Assembly: GCA_031287395.1 (NCBI GenBank)
Contig: JAITTA010000156.1
Location: forward strand, 1 to 11,007
Length of the DNA: 11,007 nt
Reading direction: 5' to 3'
Origin: Dysgonamonadaceae bacterium
Lineage (GTDB): Bacteria > Bacteroidota > Bacteroidia > Bacteroidales > Azobacteroidaceae
Part shown: one piece after another, positions 1 to 7,510 of the stretch
Layout of the letters: every line of letters starts with the position of its first letter
Numbering within the stretch: position 1 is the first letter of the stretch
Position numbers and translations under genes: made by a program
Notes under the pieces: model-generated
Told to the model about the DNA's origin: nothing
What the model saw: the letters and a program-made list of their open reading frames with translations, nothing else
The model's database searches: none

Positions 1-801
1 GCTGAAGATTCTGAAATCAGGAAAGAACTTGATAATGGTATGTATTTGGATCTCAGATTAATATATGGGGATACTTTTTCAGAAGAGAATGAAAAACCGT
101 ATAGTTCATTTTCATTGAGCACGACATTGAATTTCTTTTCTTATCAGCCGCTTATCAGTAATGTTAATGTTAAAGGCCAACTTTGGGGAAAGAGCATCCC
201 AATGAAGAAAGAAAGTTCTGAACTGCGTGTCGGTATTTTTCAACATTTTGATTATTATGATTCCAATGCCGTGTTCGAAGGACAGAAAGTCAATTCGTAT
301 CGGATTTCCGAAGCCGCAGCTTTTGGTATTGGAGGTTTGTTCAAAACAAGCCTAACCTCGAATACCACCTTTTTTACGACAGGATATCTGAATGCAATTC
401 TTCTTGGAGGAAGTATTACTGACCATTTCAAGGCTATTGACCGGGATTATAATATGGGTAGCGGTTTCAGTTCGAAACTGAACGCCGGTTTTCTGTTCCG
501 GACTAAAGCCGAATTCAGTTTGAGTGTGGAAGATTACCGTTTGTTTACCTGGAAAGGATACGACCCGGATTTGGATCTTTCCGGATTGACCAATGAAGAA
601 TTATTGAATCTGAATACACAGGGAGATGAGGGGAATGCCAAGCTCACGGTATTGAGTTTTAAATTTAATTACCGTTACCGGAAACGTTATACCGTCTCTT
701 CGGAGACTTCCTACTATTTTCGCGACAGCCGGTATAAGTATTTTCCTGATGTGAAGTATCAGATTGTGGAGAGTAAAATAGGATTAGGATATTTATTCTG
801 A
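1..801 (+). CDS. Outer-membrane beta-barrel protein, DUF3943-like (5' end missing)
   Basis: The reading frame is open from base 1 and ends at a TGA at 799-801, giving 266 visible residues; the true start lies upstream, and the ATG at 40 is probably internal. The protein is a run of alternating polar and aromatic/hydrophobic stretches, rich in Tyr, Phe, Ser and Gly, and ends in Gly-Leu-Gly-Tyr-Leu-Phe. A terminal aromatic residue is the usual signal for BamA-assisted outer-membrane insertion. Phrases such as GIFQHFDYYDS, the ILLGG stretch, IDRDYNMGSG and RLFTWKGY resemble my recollection of the C-terminal half of DUF3943 proteins, an uncharacterised Bacteroidetes outer-membrane family. Neither substrate nor transport role can be read from the sequence. 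The 141-bp gap to the next gene has no clear terminator, so read-through is possible. Barrel assignment is fairly sure; the family name is less so. Confidence 0.7.
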   Translation, partial: AEDSEIRKELDNGMYLDLRLIYGDTFSEENEKPYSSFSLSTTLNFFSYQPLISNVNVKGQLWGKSIPMKKESSELRVGIFQHFDYYDSNAVFEGQKVNSYRISEAAAFGIGGLFKTSLTSNTTFFTTGYLNAILLGGSITDHFKAIDRDYNMGSGFSSKLNAGFLFRTKAEFSLSVEDYRLFTWKGYDPDLDLSGLTNEELLNLNTQGDEGNAKLTVLSFKFNYRYRKRYTVSSETSYYFRDSRYKYFPDVKYQIVESKIGLGYLF

Positions 802-942
802 TTTAAAGAGTTACAGAATTCATGCGGCGAAAAATAGTTATGTTAAAGGAGATTGTGTCCTGTAGTAGGAAATGTCAAAACATTATTATAATTTTACTTT
901 TTCAACAGGAAGTTATTTGCAGACATTTATATTCTTACAGAT

Positions 943-2748
943 ATGGTAAATTTCAGGTGTCCCTTAAGTAAAATAGTGATTTTATTATTTTTATTCATAT
1001 GGAAAAGTCCCGATGTCTATTCCCAGAACCATATTCTGGAAGATGAAGCCGGTCATACCGTTCCAGATTCCGTTGCTTTATTGAAGCAAGAGCAGGATTC
1101 GCTGAAAATACAAGAACTGATGATGCAGGTACAGGAGTTGAAGCTGAATGAGATATTATTACTGAGTGAAAAAGATCACCGGTGGAAAGCTGATTCCCTG
1201 AAAAAAGCCGAACAAAAGAGACAAATAGATTCTTTACGCTCTATTATTAAAGGCGTGCCTGTTATTGTTGAAGGAGACACGTTGTTTTCTTTGTATGCCA
1301 GAAGGGGAGGTGTAATGCCTTCCGATAGAGCTGAAAAGACCCGGGGGATGATTCTGAGTCTTGGAAAGAAGTTGACGATAAGACCGGATTCCGTGTATAT
1401 TTTTGATAGTGAATTTGTCACTGATATCATGTCCGGGGATAAGGTCATAATAACTTTTACGGACCAGGACGGGTTATGGCATAATTCTACCCGGGAAGAA
1501 TTGGCTAAGGAGTATTTACCGGTTATCTCTCAAAAAATATCGGAGTTACACGACAAGTACGGACTTCAGGAGAAAATTAAAAATACAGCCTTCTTTATTG
1601 GAGTGATTCTGTTGCAGATTATTTTAATATATTTCACAAACAGACTATTCAAGAGAGCCAGAATGTATATAAACAGATTAGCAAAAACCAAATTGAGACC
1701 AATATCTATAAAGGATTACGAATTTCTCAATATTTATAAACAAGAACGCATATTGGTCTTTGCAACTAATATTATAAAGTATGTTTTTATATTGATACAG
1801 TTGATAATATCCATATCTATACTGTTTTCCATCTTTCCTGAAACTGAAAAATACGCTTATGTTATTTTTTCTTACATATGGAATCCGGCCAAAGATATTC
1901 TGGTATCTGTGCTTAAATTTATTCCAAGTGTATTTAAGATATTGCTTATATATTTGTGTTTCAGATATATAATAAAAGGACTAAAATATATAGCAAACGA
2001 GATAGCAATAGAAAAGTTGAAAATAAACGGTTTTTATGCAGACTGGGCATTCCCTACTTACTATATATTGCGATTTCTGCTTTATTCTTTTATGATTGTT
2101 ATGATTTGGCCACTCTTGCCAAATTCAAGATCTCCGATATTTCAGGGCGTTTCGGTTTTCATCGGTCTGATTATATCTTTAGGTTCGACCACTGTTATCG
2201 GCAACCTGATGGCAGGATTGGTCATAACCTATATGAGACCTTTCAAGATAGGGGATCAGATTCAATTGAATGAAACCGTTGGCAATGTTATAGAGAAAAC
2301 TCCTTTTGTAACACGCATACGTACTTCTAAAAATGAGGTAATAACGATCCCGAACTCGTTTATACTTTCTTCTCAGACAGTGAATTATAGCGCTTCAGCC
2401 AGAGATTACGGCATCATCATTCACTCCGATATTTCAATAGGATATGAAGTCCCGTTGAAACAGGTACAGGAATTACTCGTCGAATCCGCAATAGCAACCG
2501 AAGGTATAATGGATACGCCCAGGCCTTTTGTGCTGGTAAAAGAGTTAGCCGACTTTTACTGCCTGTATCAAATAAACGCTTATACTAATCAGGATTTATC
2601 GATGCCGAAAATTTATTCCGATCTTCACAAAAGTATTATTGATAAATTTAATGAGGCTGGAATTGAAATCATGTCACCGCACTTTTATGCTCGCCGCGAC
2701 GGAAATCAGGTCATGATGCCGCCGGAATATAAGAAAGACGGCAAATGA
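943..2748 (+). CDS. MscS-family mechanosensitive channel with periplasmic N-terminal domain
   Basis: This 601-residue inner-membrane protein should form a tension-gated channel that releases solutes during osmotic downshock. A signal peptide (residues 1-27, hydrophobic core about 11-20, cleavage near VYS-Q) is followed by a Gln/Glu/Lys-rich coiled coil (about 45-101) and a compact periplasmic domain (about 103-200). Hydrophobic segments lie near 215-234, 269-298, 327-347, 372-393 and 400-430. The last is the MscS pore helix: its Gly/Ala-rich part (LGSTTVIGNLMAG) leads into MRPFKIGD (431-438), equivalent to the MFRPFRAG junction of E. coli MscS. The beta-domain signature VITIPNS is at 466-472, and an alpha/beta C-terminal domain follows to about 582. 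It is roughly twice the length of E. coli MscS (286 residues) and closer to the larger MSL/YnaI-like channels. The ATG at 943 is chosen because the signal peptide begins there. No convincing promoter was seen in 802-942. Family assignment is very secure. Confidence 0.95.
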   Translation: MVNFRCPLSKIVILLFLFIWKSPDVYSQNHILEDEAGHTVPDSVALLKQEQDSLKIQELMMQVQELKLNEILLLSEKDHRWKADSLKKAEQKRQIDSLRSIIKGVPVIVEGDTLFSLYARRGGVMPSDRAEKTRGMILSLGKKLTIRPDSVYIFDSEFVTDIMSGDKVIITFTDQDGLWHNSTREELAKEYLPVISQKISELHDKYGLQEKIKNTAFFIGVILLQIILIYFTNRLFKRARMYINRLAKTKLRPISIKDYEFLNIYKQERILVFATNIIKYVFILIQLIISISILFSIFPETEKYAYVIFSYIWNPAKDILVSVLKFIPSVFKILLIYLCFRYIIKGLKYIANEIAIEKLKINGFYADWAFPTYYILRFLLYSFMIVMIWPLLPNSRSPIFQGVSVFIGLIISLGSTTVIGNLMAGLVITYMRPFKIGDQIQLNETVGNVIEKTPFVTRIRTSKNEVITIPNSFILSSQTVNYSASARDYGIIIHSDISIGYEVPLKQVQELLVESAIATEGIMDTPRPFVLVKELADFYCLYQINAYTNQDLSMPKIYSDLHKSIIDKFNEAGIEIMSPHFYARRDGNQVMMPPEYKKDGK

Positions 2749-2820
2749 CCGGATAACAGGCCCTAAATGGATTTATCATGAAATAAAGTTCGGAAAACCG
2801 GATTAATTGTAAGTATTTAT

Positions 2821-2828
2821 TATATTTG
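2821..2828 (+). promoter_or_regulatory. Bacteroidetes -7 promoter element upstream of the first sulfatase
   Basis: TATATTTG matches the Bacteroidetes sigma-ABfr -7 consensus TAnnTTTG exactly and ends 20 bp before the sulfatase ATG at 2849. That implies a leader of about 10-15 nt. No good TTTG-type -33 element lies at the usual distance of 19-21 bp (the bases there are GC-rich, near 2798-2801), so strength and regulation are uncertain. The A-rich stretch at 2833-2846 would form the leader; there is no Shine-Dalgarno sequence, as is normal for this phylum. Confidence 0.6.
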
Positions 2829-2848
2829 CCCCAAAAAAAATATAATAT

Positions 2849-4519
2849 ATGGATCTGAATACATTATCAAAAACCGCAACAGCAAGTCTTTTACTTGGTG
2901 TTTCCATGCAATCGTATGCAAAAGGAGATAGTCGTCCTAACATTATTGTAATTCTTGCCGACGATTTAGGTTATTCCGATATGGGATGTTACGGCGGTGA
3001 AATCCGGACTCCTAATTTAGATAAGTTAGCAAAAAACGGACTTCGTTTCAATCGTTTTTATAATACCAGCAGGAGTTGTCCGACGCGTGCATCTTTACTT
3101 ACCGGATTATATCAGCATCAGGCAGGTATCGGACGGATGACGTTCGATAATAATCTGCCTGGTTACCGTGGAGAATTGTCCAAAAATGCGGTTACAATTG
3201 CAGAAGTTATGAAAAATGCAGGATACCAGACAGGGATGGTTGGTAAATGGCATGTGTCCGAAACTCAATTACGACCCGACCAGCGGCAATGGTTGGCACA
3301 TCGGGTTTATCACGATAGTTTTGCACGTAAAGAAAGTTATCCTACTCATAGAGGATTTGATGATTTTTACGGCACTATATACGGAGTGGTCGATTTTTTT
3401 GATCCGTTCAGCCTGGTTAACGGGGAGGAACCGGTAAACGAAGTTCCCAAGGATTATTATATTACGCAGGCTTTTTCCGATTCGGCTGTGTCTTATGTTA
3501 ACCGTTATGCAAAATCGGAAAAACCCTTTTTCCTTTATCTTTCTTATACAGCTCCTCATTGGCCTTTACATGCTTTACCGGAAGATATTGCCAAATATGA
3601 AAATACTTATAAAAAAGGTTGGGATAGTATTCGGAACGCTCGTTATGAACGTATGCTGGATAAGAAGATATTTGACGGTTACACGAATTATCTTTCTCCC
3701 CGTCAATTTAAAAAAACTTGGAATGAAAACGAAACTCAGGAATGGGATGCCCGGGCAATGGCTGTTCATGCGGCAATGGTTGATAAAATGGACCGGGGAA
3801 TTGGAGAATTAATTGCTACCCTTGAAAAGAACGGTCAATTGGATAATACGTTAATTCTTTTCTTGTCCGATAATGGTTGTAGTAATGAGGATTGTCAGAA
3901 TTACAGCGGAGGCGAAAACGATCGTCCCGATATGACTCGTTCGGGAGAACCTGTCATTTATCCGAAGAAAAAAGAAGTCCTTCCGGGTCCTGAAACAACT
4001 TATGCTTCGATTGGAGCTGTCTGGGCAAATGTGGCCAACACTCCCTTCCGTTTCTGGAAAGCAAAAGCGTACGAAGGAGGTATCTGTACTCCGATGATTG
4101 CTTATTGGCCGAAAGGAATCAAAAAAAATAAAGGAAAAATGACTGAACAGATGGGGCATGTCATGGATATTATGGCCACTTGTATCGATCTAGCGGAAGC
4201 AAGTTATCCGCAAACTTATAATGGAAACAATATTATTCCGCTTGAAGGAAAGAGTTTGGTTCCGGTATTCAAATCAGGGAAACGGACGGGACATGATGTC
4301 ATCGGATTTGAACATTTTAATGAAAAGGCATTGATTACCGAAGATTTATGGAAAATTGTCCAACCCGGGGGAAAAAATGCAAAATGGGAACTTTACAATC
4401 TTAAAACGGACAGAACCGAATTGAATAATGTAGCAGATGTTTATCCTGAAAAGTTAAATGAATTGATTCATAAATACGATGAGTGGGCAAAACGCTGTAT
4501 GGTAGTTCCGGGTCCCTGA
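2849..4519 (+). CDS. S1-family sulfatase (AtsA-like), serine-type, exported
   Basis: This enzyme hydrolyses sulfate esters. An N-terminal signal peptide (1-24, SYA before cleavage) predicts periplasmic or surface location. Active-site residues in order are Asp38-Asp39 (calcium), the maturation motif Ser76-Cys-Pro-Thr-Arg80, Lys133 and His135 in GKWH, His237 in APHW, Asp341-Asn342, and Lys404 in PFRFWK followed by EGG. In the pattern [C/S]-x-P-x-R the residue converted to formylglycine is Ser76, not Cys77. The Asp38-to-Ser76 spacing equals that recalled for Pseudomonas AtsA (Asp13 to Cys51). Overall layout, including the insert ending in YERMLDKKIFDGY and the helix AMAVHAAMVDKMDRGIGEL, suggests the AtsA-like subfamily (S1_4 in SulfAtlas), though I could not run that assignment. 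At 556 residues it is of normal length. Maturation needs an anaerobic radical-SAM maturase not encoded here. The substrate is unknown; sulfated mucin or polysaccharide sugars are plausible. It is probably co-transcribed with the paralogue 90 bp downstream. Confidence 0.95.
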   Translation: MDLNTLSKTATASLLLGVSMQSYAKGDSRPNIIVILADDLGYSDMGCYGGEIRTPNLDKLAKNGLRFNRFYNTSRSCPTRASLLTGLYQHQAGIGRMTFDNNLPGYRGELSKNAVTIAEVMKNAGYQTGMVGKWHVSETQLRPDQRQWLAHRVYHDSFARKESYPTHRGFDDFYGTIYGVVDFFDPFSLVNGEEPVNEVPKDYYITQAFSDSAVSYVNRYAKSEKPFFLYLSYTAPHWPLHALPEDIAKYENTYKKGWDSIRNARYERMLDKKIFDGYTNYLSPRQFKKTWNENETQEWDARAMAVHAAMVDKMDRGIGELIATLEKNGQLDNTLILFLSDNGCSNEDCQNYSGGENDRPDMTRSGEPVIYPKKKEVLPGPETTYASIGAVWANVANTPFRFWKAKAYEGGICTPMIAYWPKGIKKNKGKMTEQMGHVMDIMATCIDLAEASYPQTYNGNNIIPLEGKSLVPVFKSGKRTGHDVIGFEHFNEKALITEDLWKIVQPGGKNAKWELYNLKTDRTELNNVADVYPEKLNELIHKYDEWAKRCMVVPGP

Positions 4520-4527
4520 TTGTAGAA

Positions 4528-4541
4528 GTATACCGGTATAC
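4528..4541. promoter_or_regulatory. Perfect 14-bp palindrome between the two sulfatase genes
   Basis: GTATACCGGTATAC is identical to its own reverse complement. It begins 9 bp after the first sulfatase stop codon and ends 68 bp before the second start. With no loop and no following T-run it does not look like an intrinsic terminator, so a binding site for a dimeric regulator is one possible reading. The hexamer ATACCG, contained in it at 4530-4535, recurs at 4571-4576. Function is inferred only, and chance remains possible. Confidence 0.35.
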
Positions 4542-4609
4542 GGTGTAAGGTCCGTGGTGAAGTTGTTTGGATACCGTGTGCCTAAAAATAAATAAGTCTA
4601 TAATAGATA

Positions 4610-6328
4610 ATGAATATGAGAAAATTATGGTGTTTTTTATCGGCGTTGGTTACCGGAATGCCTATGTTGTTACATTCACAGAGTGCGGGAAACAAGACCC
4701 CAAACATCATCCTGATTATGTCGGATGATATGGGATATTCCGATATCCGTTGTTTTGGAGGTATTATCCGGACTCCGAACCTGGATAAGATTGCAGCCAA
4801 CGGCATTCGTTATACCCAGTTTTACAATACTGCCAGAAGCTGTCCTACCCGGGCCAGTTTGATGACGGGACTTCATCCGCATCAGGCCGGGATTGGGCAT
4901 ATGGTGGACAACCCTCAGGAGCCGGAAGGTTACCGGGGTGAATTGAACGACAACTGTGTAACTATTGCCGAAGTATTGAAAACTGCCGGTTATAAAAACT
5001 ATGGGGTCGGTAAATGGCACTTGACGGGTAAGGCAAAAAAAGGACAAGATAACTCCGGATATCCTTTGCAGCGCGGATTTGACGAATATTATGGAATAAT
5101 CGGAGGTGCAGCCAATTTCTTTGATCCGCATACTCTTTGCCGTGGTAATACGTTCATTTCTCCTGAAAACGATCCTGAATATCGCCCTGAGAAATTTTAT
5201 CTCACGGATGCCATTGGCGATAATAGCGTGAAATATATTAAAAATCATAAGGAAAACAAACCTTTCTTTATGTATGTGGCCTTTACTGCAGCACATTGGC
5301 CAATGCAGGTCCCGGAAAAAGACGTGGAACCTTATTATGGCCAATTTGATGCCGGTTGGGATGCTCTACGAAAGGAAAAATACGACGACATGGTGAAATC
5401 CGGATTGATCAAAAAGGAATGGAAACTTTCGTTTGACGAATCGGTCACTCCATGGGAAAAAGAAGATCATAAAGAATTCGAAAAACGGTGTATGGAAGTG
5501 TATGCCGGAATGATTACCAATATGGATAGAAATATCGGTAAAATTATTCAGGCGTTACAGGAGACCGGACAATTGGAAAATACACTGATATTTTTTCTGC
5601 AGGACAATGGAGGGTGTGCCGAAAATTTGGGAAGGGAAGACGGAAAGGTACAAAGGAAAATACCCGAGAATAAGATGTTGGCTCCGATGGCTCCGGATGA
5701 ATTACAGACCTTTATGATTCCCTGGCGAACCCGCAGCGGACAACCTGTTTTTCAGGGAAAGGATGTGATGCCGGGAGGACCGGATACTTATGCTTCTTAT
5801 GGTAAAGGTTGGGCCTATTGCAGCAATACCCCTTTCCGTGAATATAAGCATTGGGTGCATGAGGGTGGAATTGCAACCCCGCTTATCGTACAATGGCCTT
5901 CCGGAATTAAAAAAACGGGTGAATTCCGCAGTGTTCCGGGACAATTAATGGATATTATGGCTACTTGTGTTGATGTTGCAAATGCAAAATACCCTGCGGA
6001 GAAAAATGGTAAACCGATTATTCCCATGCAGGGAAAGAGCTTAGCTTCATCTTTTGGAAAAGATATCAAGAGTGATCGCTATTTATTTTGGGAGCATGAG
6101 TCCAATAAAGCAGTCCGGAAAGGAAAATGGAAATTGGTTTATAAATCGACCGGAAAAGAAAAAGATCGTAATCTGCCTACTCCGTATGATTCGTGGGAAT
6201 TGTATGATATGGAAAAAGACCGGACGGAAACGAATAACATCGCTTCTGTCAATCCCAAGATGGTAAAGGAATTGGCCGATGCCTGGGAACGGATTGCCTG
6301 GGAAGTAAAAGTAAAGCCTTATCCCTGA
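4610..6328 (+). CDS. S1-family sulfatase (AtsA-like), second tandem paralogue, serine-type
   Basis: This is a paralogue of the preceding sulfatase with the same fold and order of motifs. A signal peptide covers about residues 1-24 (Arg4/Lys5, hydrophobic core 6-21), with no lipobox cysteine. Active-site residues are Asp39-Asp40, Ser77-Cys-Pro-Thr-Arg81, Lys135 and His137 in GKWH, His229 in AAHW, Asp332-Asn333 in QDNGG, and Lys413 in PFREYKHWVHEGG. Ser77 is the predicted formylglycine precursor, so an anSME maturase is required. It keeps the AtsA-like insert (YDDMVKSGLIKKEW, 258-271) and the RCMEVYAGMITNMDRNIG helix. It differs from its neighbour in a short loop after GKWH and in a longer C-terminal region (RKGKWKLVYKSTG, then WELYDMEKDRTETNNIA), which suggests a different sugar or sulfate position. 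A second ATG at 4616 could also serve as start. With no clear -7 element in the 90-bp gap, co-transcription with the first sulfatase is likely. The substrate cannot be read from the sequence. Confidence 0.95.
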   Translation: MNMRKLWCFLSALVTGMPMLLHSQSAGNKTPNIILIMSDDMGYSDIRCFGGIIRTPNLDKIAANGIRYTQFYNTARSCPTRASLMTGLHPHQAGIGHMVDNPQEPEGYRGELNDNCVTIAEVLKTAGYKNYGVGKWHLTGKAKKGQDNSGYPLQRGFDEYYGIIGGAANFFDPHTLCRGNTFISPENDPEYRPEKFYLTDAIGDNSVKYIKNHKENKPFFMYVAFTAAHWPMQVPEKDVEPYYGQFDAGWDALRKEKYDDMVKSGLIKKEWKLSFDESVTPWEKEDHKEFEKRCMEVYAGMITNMDRNIGKIIQALQETGQLENTLIFFLQDNGGCAENLGREDGKVQRKIPENKMLAPMAPDELQTFMIPWRTRSGQPVFQGKDVMPGGPDTYASYGKGWAYCSNTPFREYKHWVHEGGIATPLIVQWPSGIKKTGEFRSVPGQLMDIMATCVDVANAKYPAEKNGKPIIPMQGKSLASSFGKDIKSDRYLFWEHESNKAVRKGKWKLVYKSTGKEKDRNLPTPYDSWELYDMEKDRTETNNIASVNPKMVKELADAWERIAWEVKVKPYP

Positions 6329-6433
6329 TTTGTAACGTTGATGATATCCAACTTGATGCCGGAAAATTCGGAAGTGGATATTCATGTTTTTTTAAGGTAC
6401 TTTAAAGGCATATTCGTTAAATAACCGGACAAA

Positions 6434-7351
6434 CTACCATACCATCCAGGTGTCCGAATCTACTCCGAAGCATTTGCCTTCAGGCATTCTCATGCCCAGA
6501 TACATCCCCGGATTAGAGGAAAAGGTACCGATAAACAGTTCCGATTTTGCTAAAATCTCAATGGAAGCAAACAAATTGATGTAGGTATTGTAAATTGTTT
6601 TTTTGTCGTTTTTGTTTAATTGGTCAAGAAAATATCCTCGTTCGTTTTTACCGCATAATGTAAAGAAAGTCCAATCCGGATAATTTTTATTCAAATCTTC
6701 AAAAATGCGATAGTCATCTGTAAGTATAAAGGCTTTACGAATATTGGATAGTATAAAGGCTTTATTCATATATGCTTCTATGGGGTATAGATTGCCTTCA
6801 AGGTATTTGTCTCCACCCCTGATGTGTATTCCGATGTATTTTTCCGGAAGGTTCAACAGTGAAGATTTTTTATTGATTTCGGTTTTAGTTTCAGAGTTGA
6901 AATTCCATGTAAGTTCGATGAGTTTTTTACAGGCGGCTTTTACGTCTCCGTCGATATTTAATTCGGGAATATGATAATGGAGTTCCTGGCGGGCTTCAAT
7001 ACGTAAAGTATCAAATAATTCGTACGTAAAGTAATCTATCCGGTTGTAAAATGTCCGTCTGATCCATCTTCTCCAATTCTGGTTTATATTGTACCGGTTA
7101 TTGGAGACATGGAGCAAGCGCGATGTATAGGATTGGGTGAATGGTAAAAAATAGTCTGTCCATCCCGATTTGACGCTGAAGTTAGCATCTCCGCTGTAAA
7201 GGTAAAATTTGATTTGATGCCGGAGGCAATATAACATACCGAGAATCATGTTGTTGTATTCCGAGAAGAAACCGGAGGTTCCTCCGATATGATATATCAT
7301 GGATTCTTTAAAAGAATTGTTGAGTTTTGTATAAGAATTCAGCAGGTTCAT
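6434..7351 (-). CDS. Fucosyltransferase-like glycosyltransferase (GT23/NodZ/FUT8 superfamily)
   Basis: This 305-residue protein carries hallmarks of the alpha-1,6-fucosyltransferase superfamily. IGIHIRGGDKY (173-183) corresponds to the GDP-fucose-binding HVRRTDK motif of FUT8/NodZ, and YPIEAYM (189-195) follows it. A TDD motif (211-213) precedes the IFEDLNKNYPDW stretch. The block ILAKSELFIGTFSSNPG (266-282) matches the conserved ADFLVCTFSS region. The N-terminal part (IYHIGGTSGFFSEYNNM, 19-35) is typical of unnamed Bacteroidetes relatives. There is no signal peptide or membrane segment, so it should act in the cytoplasm or at the inner membrane face on glycan precursors. Donor and acceptor are not proven. 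It lies alone and faces the sulfatases, with no other polysaccharide-synthesis gene in view. The start at 7351 sits 27 bp downstream of a promoter element; Met18 is an alternative start. By eye the gene is more AT-rich than its neighbours. Confidence 0.75.
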   Translation of the reverse strand: MNLLNSYTKLNNSFKESMIYHIGGTSGFFSEYNNMILGMLYCLRHQIKFYLYSGDANFSVKSGWTDYFLPFTQSYTSRLLHVSNNRYNINQNWRRWIRRTFYNRIDYFTYELFDTLRIEARQELHYHIPELNIDGDVKAACKKLIELTWNFNSETKTEINKKSSLLNLPEKYIGIHIRGGDKYLEGNLYPIEAYMNKAFILSNIRKAFILTDDYRIFEDLNKNYPDWTFFTLCGKNERGYFLDQLNKNDKKTIYNTYINLFASIEILAKSELFIGTFSSNPGMYLGMRMPEGKCFGVDSDTWMVW

Positions 7352-7378
7352 GATTTTCTTGTTGTCTTTTTATAGCGA

Positions 7379-7386
7379 CAAATTTA
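7379..7386 (-). promoter_or_regulatory. -7 promoter element of the glycosyltransferase gene
   Basis: On the minus strand this reads TAAATTTG, an exact match to TAnnTTTG, ending 27 bp upstream of the ATG at 7351. No TTTG-type -33 element lies at the usual distance. Its position and orientation fit a promoter for the minus-strand gene, divergent from the HU/SPOR gene. Confidence 0.6.
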
Positions 7387-7498
7387 CGCGATTTTTTCGA
7401 ATTACGTACAGATATATCGGAATGCCGTTTGTGTTTTATGTGAGGAAGATATAAAAAATTCTTTTTTGCAGGACGCGATGGGAATGAAGATTTTTCCT

Positions 7499-7506
7499 TA
7501 ACTTTG
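7499..7506 (+). promoter_or_regulatory. -7 promoter element abutting the HU/SPOR gene
   Basis: TAACTTTG, followed by C, is an exact TAnnTTTG match that ends only 4 bp before the ATG at 7511. Transcription normally begins about 5-7 nt after this element, which would place the 5' end at or next to the start codon and make the mRNA leaderless or nearly so. The nearest upstream TTTG (7465-7468) is 30 bp away, too far for a canonical -33 box. Confidence 0.6.
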
Positions 7507-7510
7507 CAAC

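Noticed and set aside
912..919. GTTATTTG as a -7 promoter element for the MscS gene
   Set aside because: It misses both the first T and the A of TAnnTTTG and has no -33 partner, so it is too weak to call.
2789..2802. Small hairpin TTCGGAAAACCGGA after the MscS gene as a terminator
   Set aside because: The stem is five pairs including a wobble and is not followed by a T-run.
3077..3079. Cys77 of the first sulfatase as the formylglycine precursor
   Set aside because: The pattern [C/S]-x-P-x-R puts the modified residue two before the proline, which is Ser76; the cysteine is in the variable position.
4566..4596. TTTG and TAAATAAG, 19 bp apart, as a promoter for the second sulfatase
   Set aside because: The spacing is right but the -7 half has two mismatches in the TTTG core and would put the transcript start almost at the ATG; co-transcription is the simpler reading.
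4676..5344. Long open frame (222 codons) on the minus strand inside the second sulfatase
   Set aside because: It lies entirely antisense to a gene with complete active-site motifs, has no recognisable domain, and reads as biased, low-plausibility protein.
6391..6406. Near-palindrome TTTAAGGTACTTTAAA between the convergent sulfatase and glycosyltransferase genes
   Set aside because: It has a mismatch, no loop and no T-run in the right place, and AT-rich near-palindromes of this size are common by chance.
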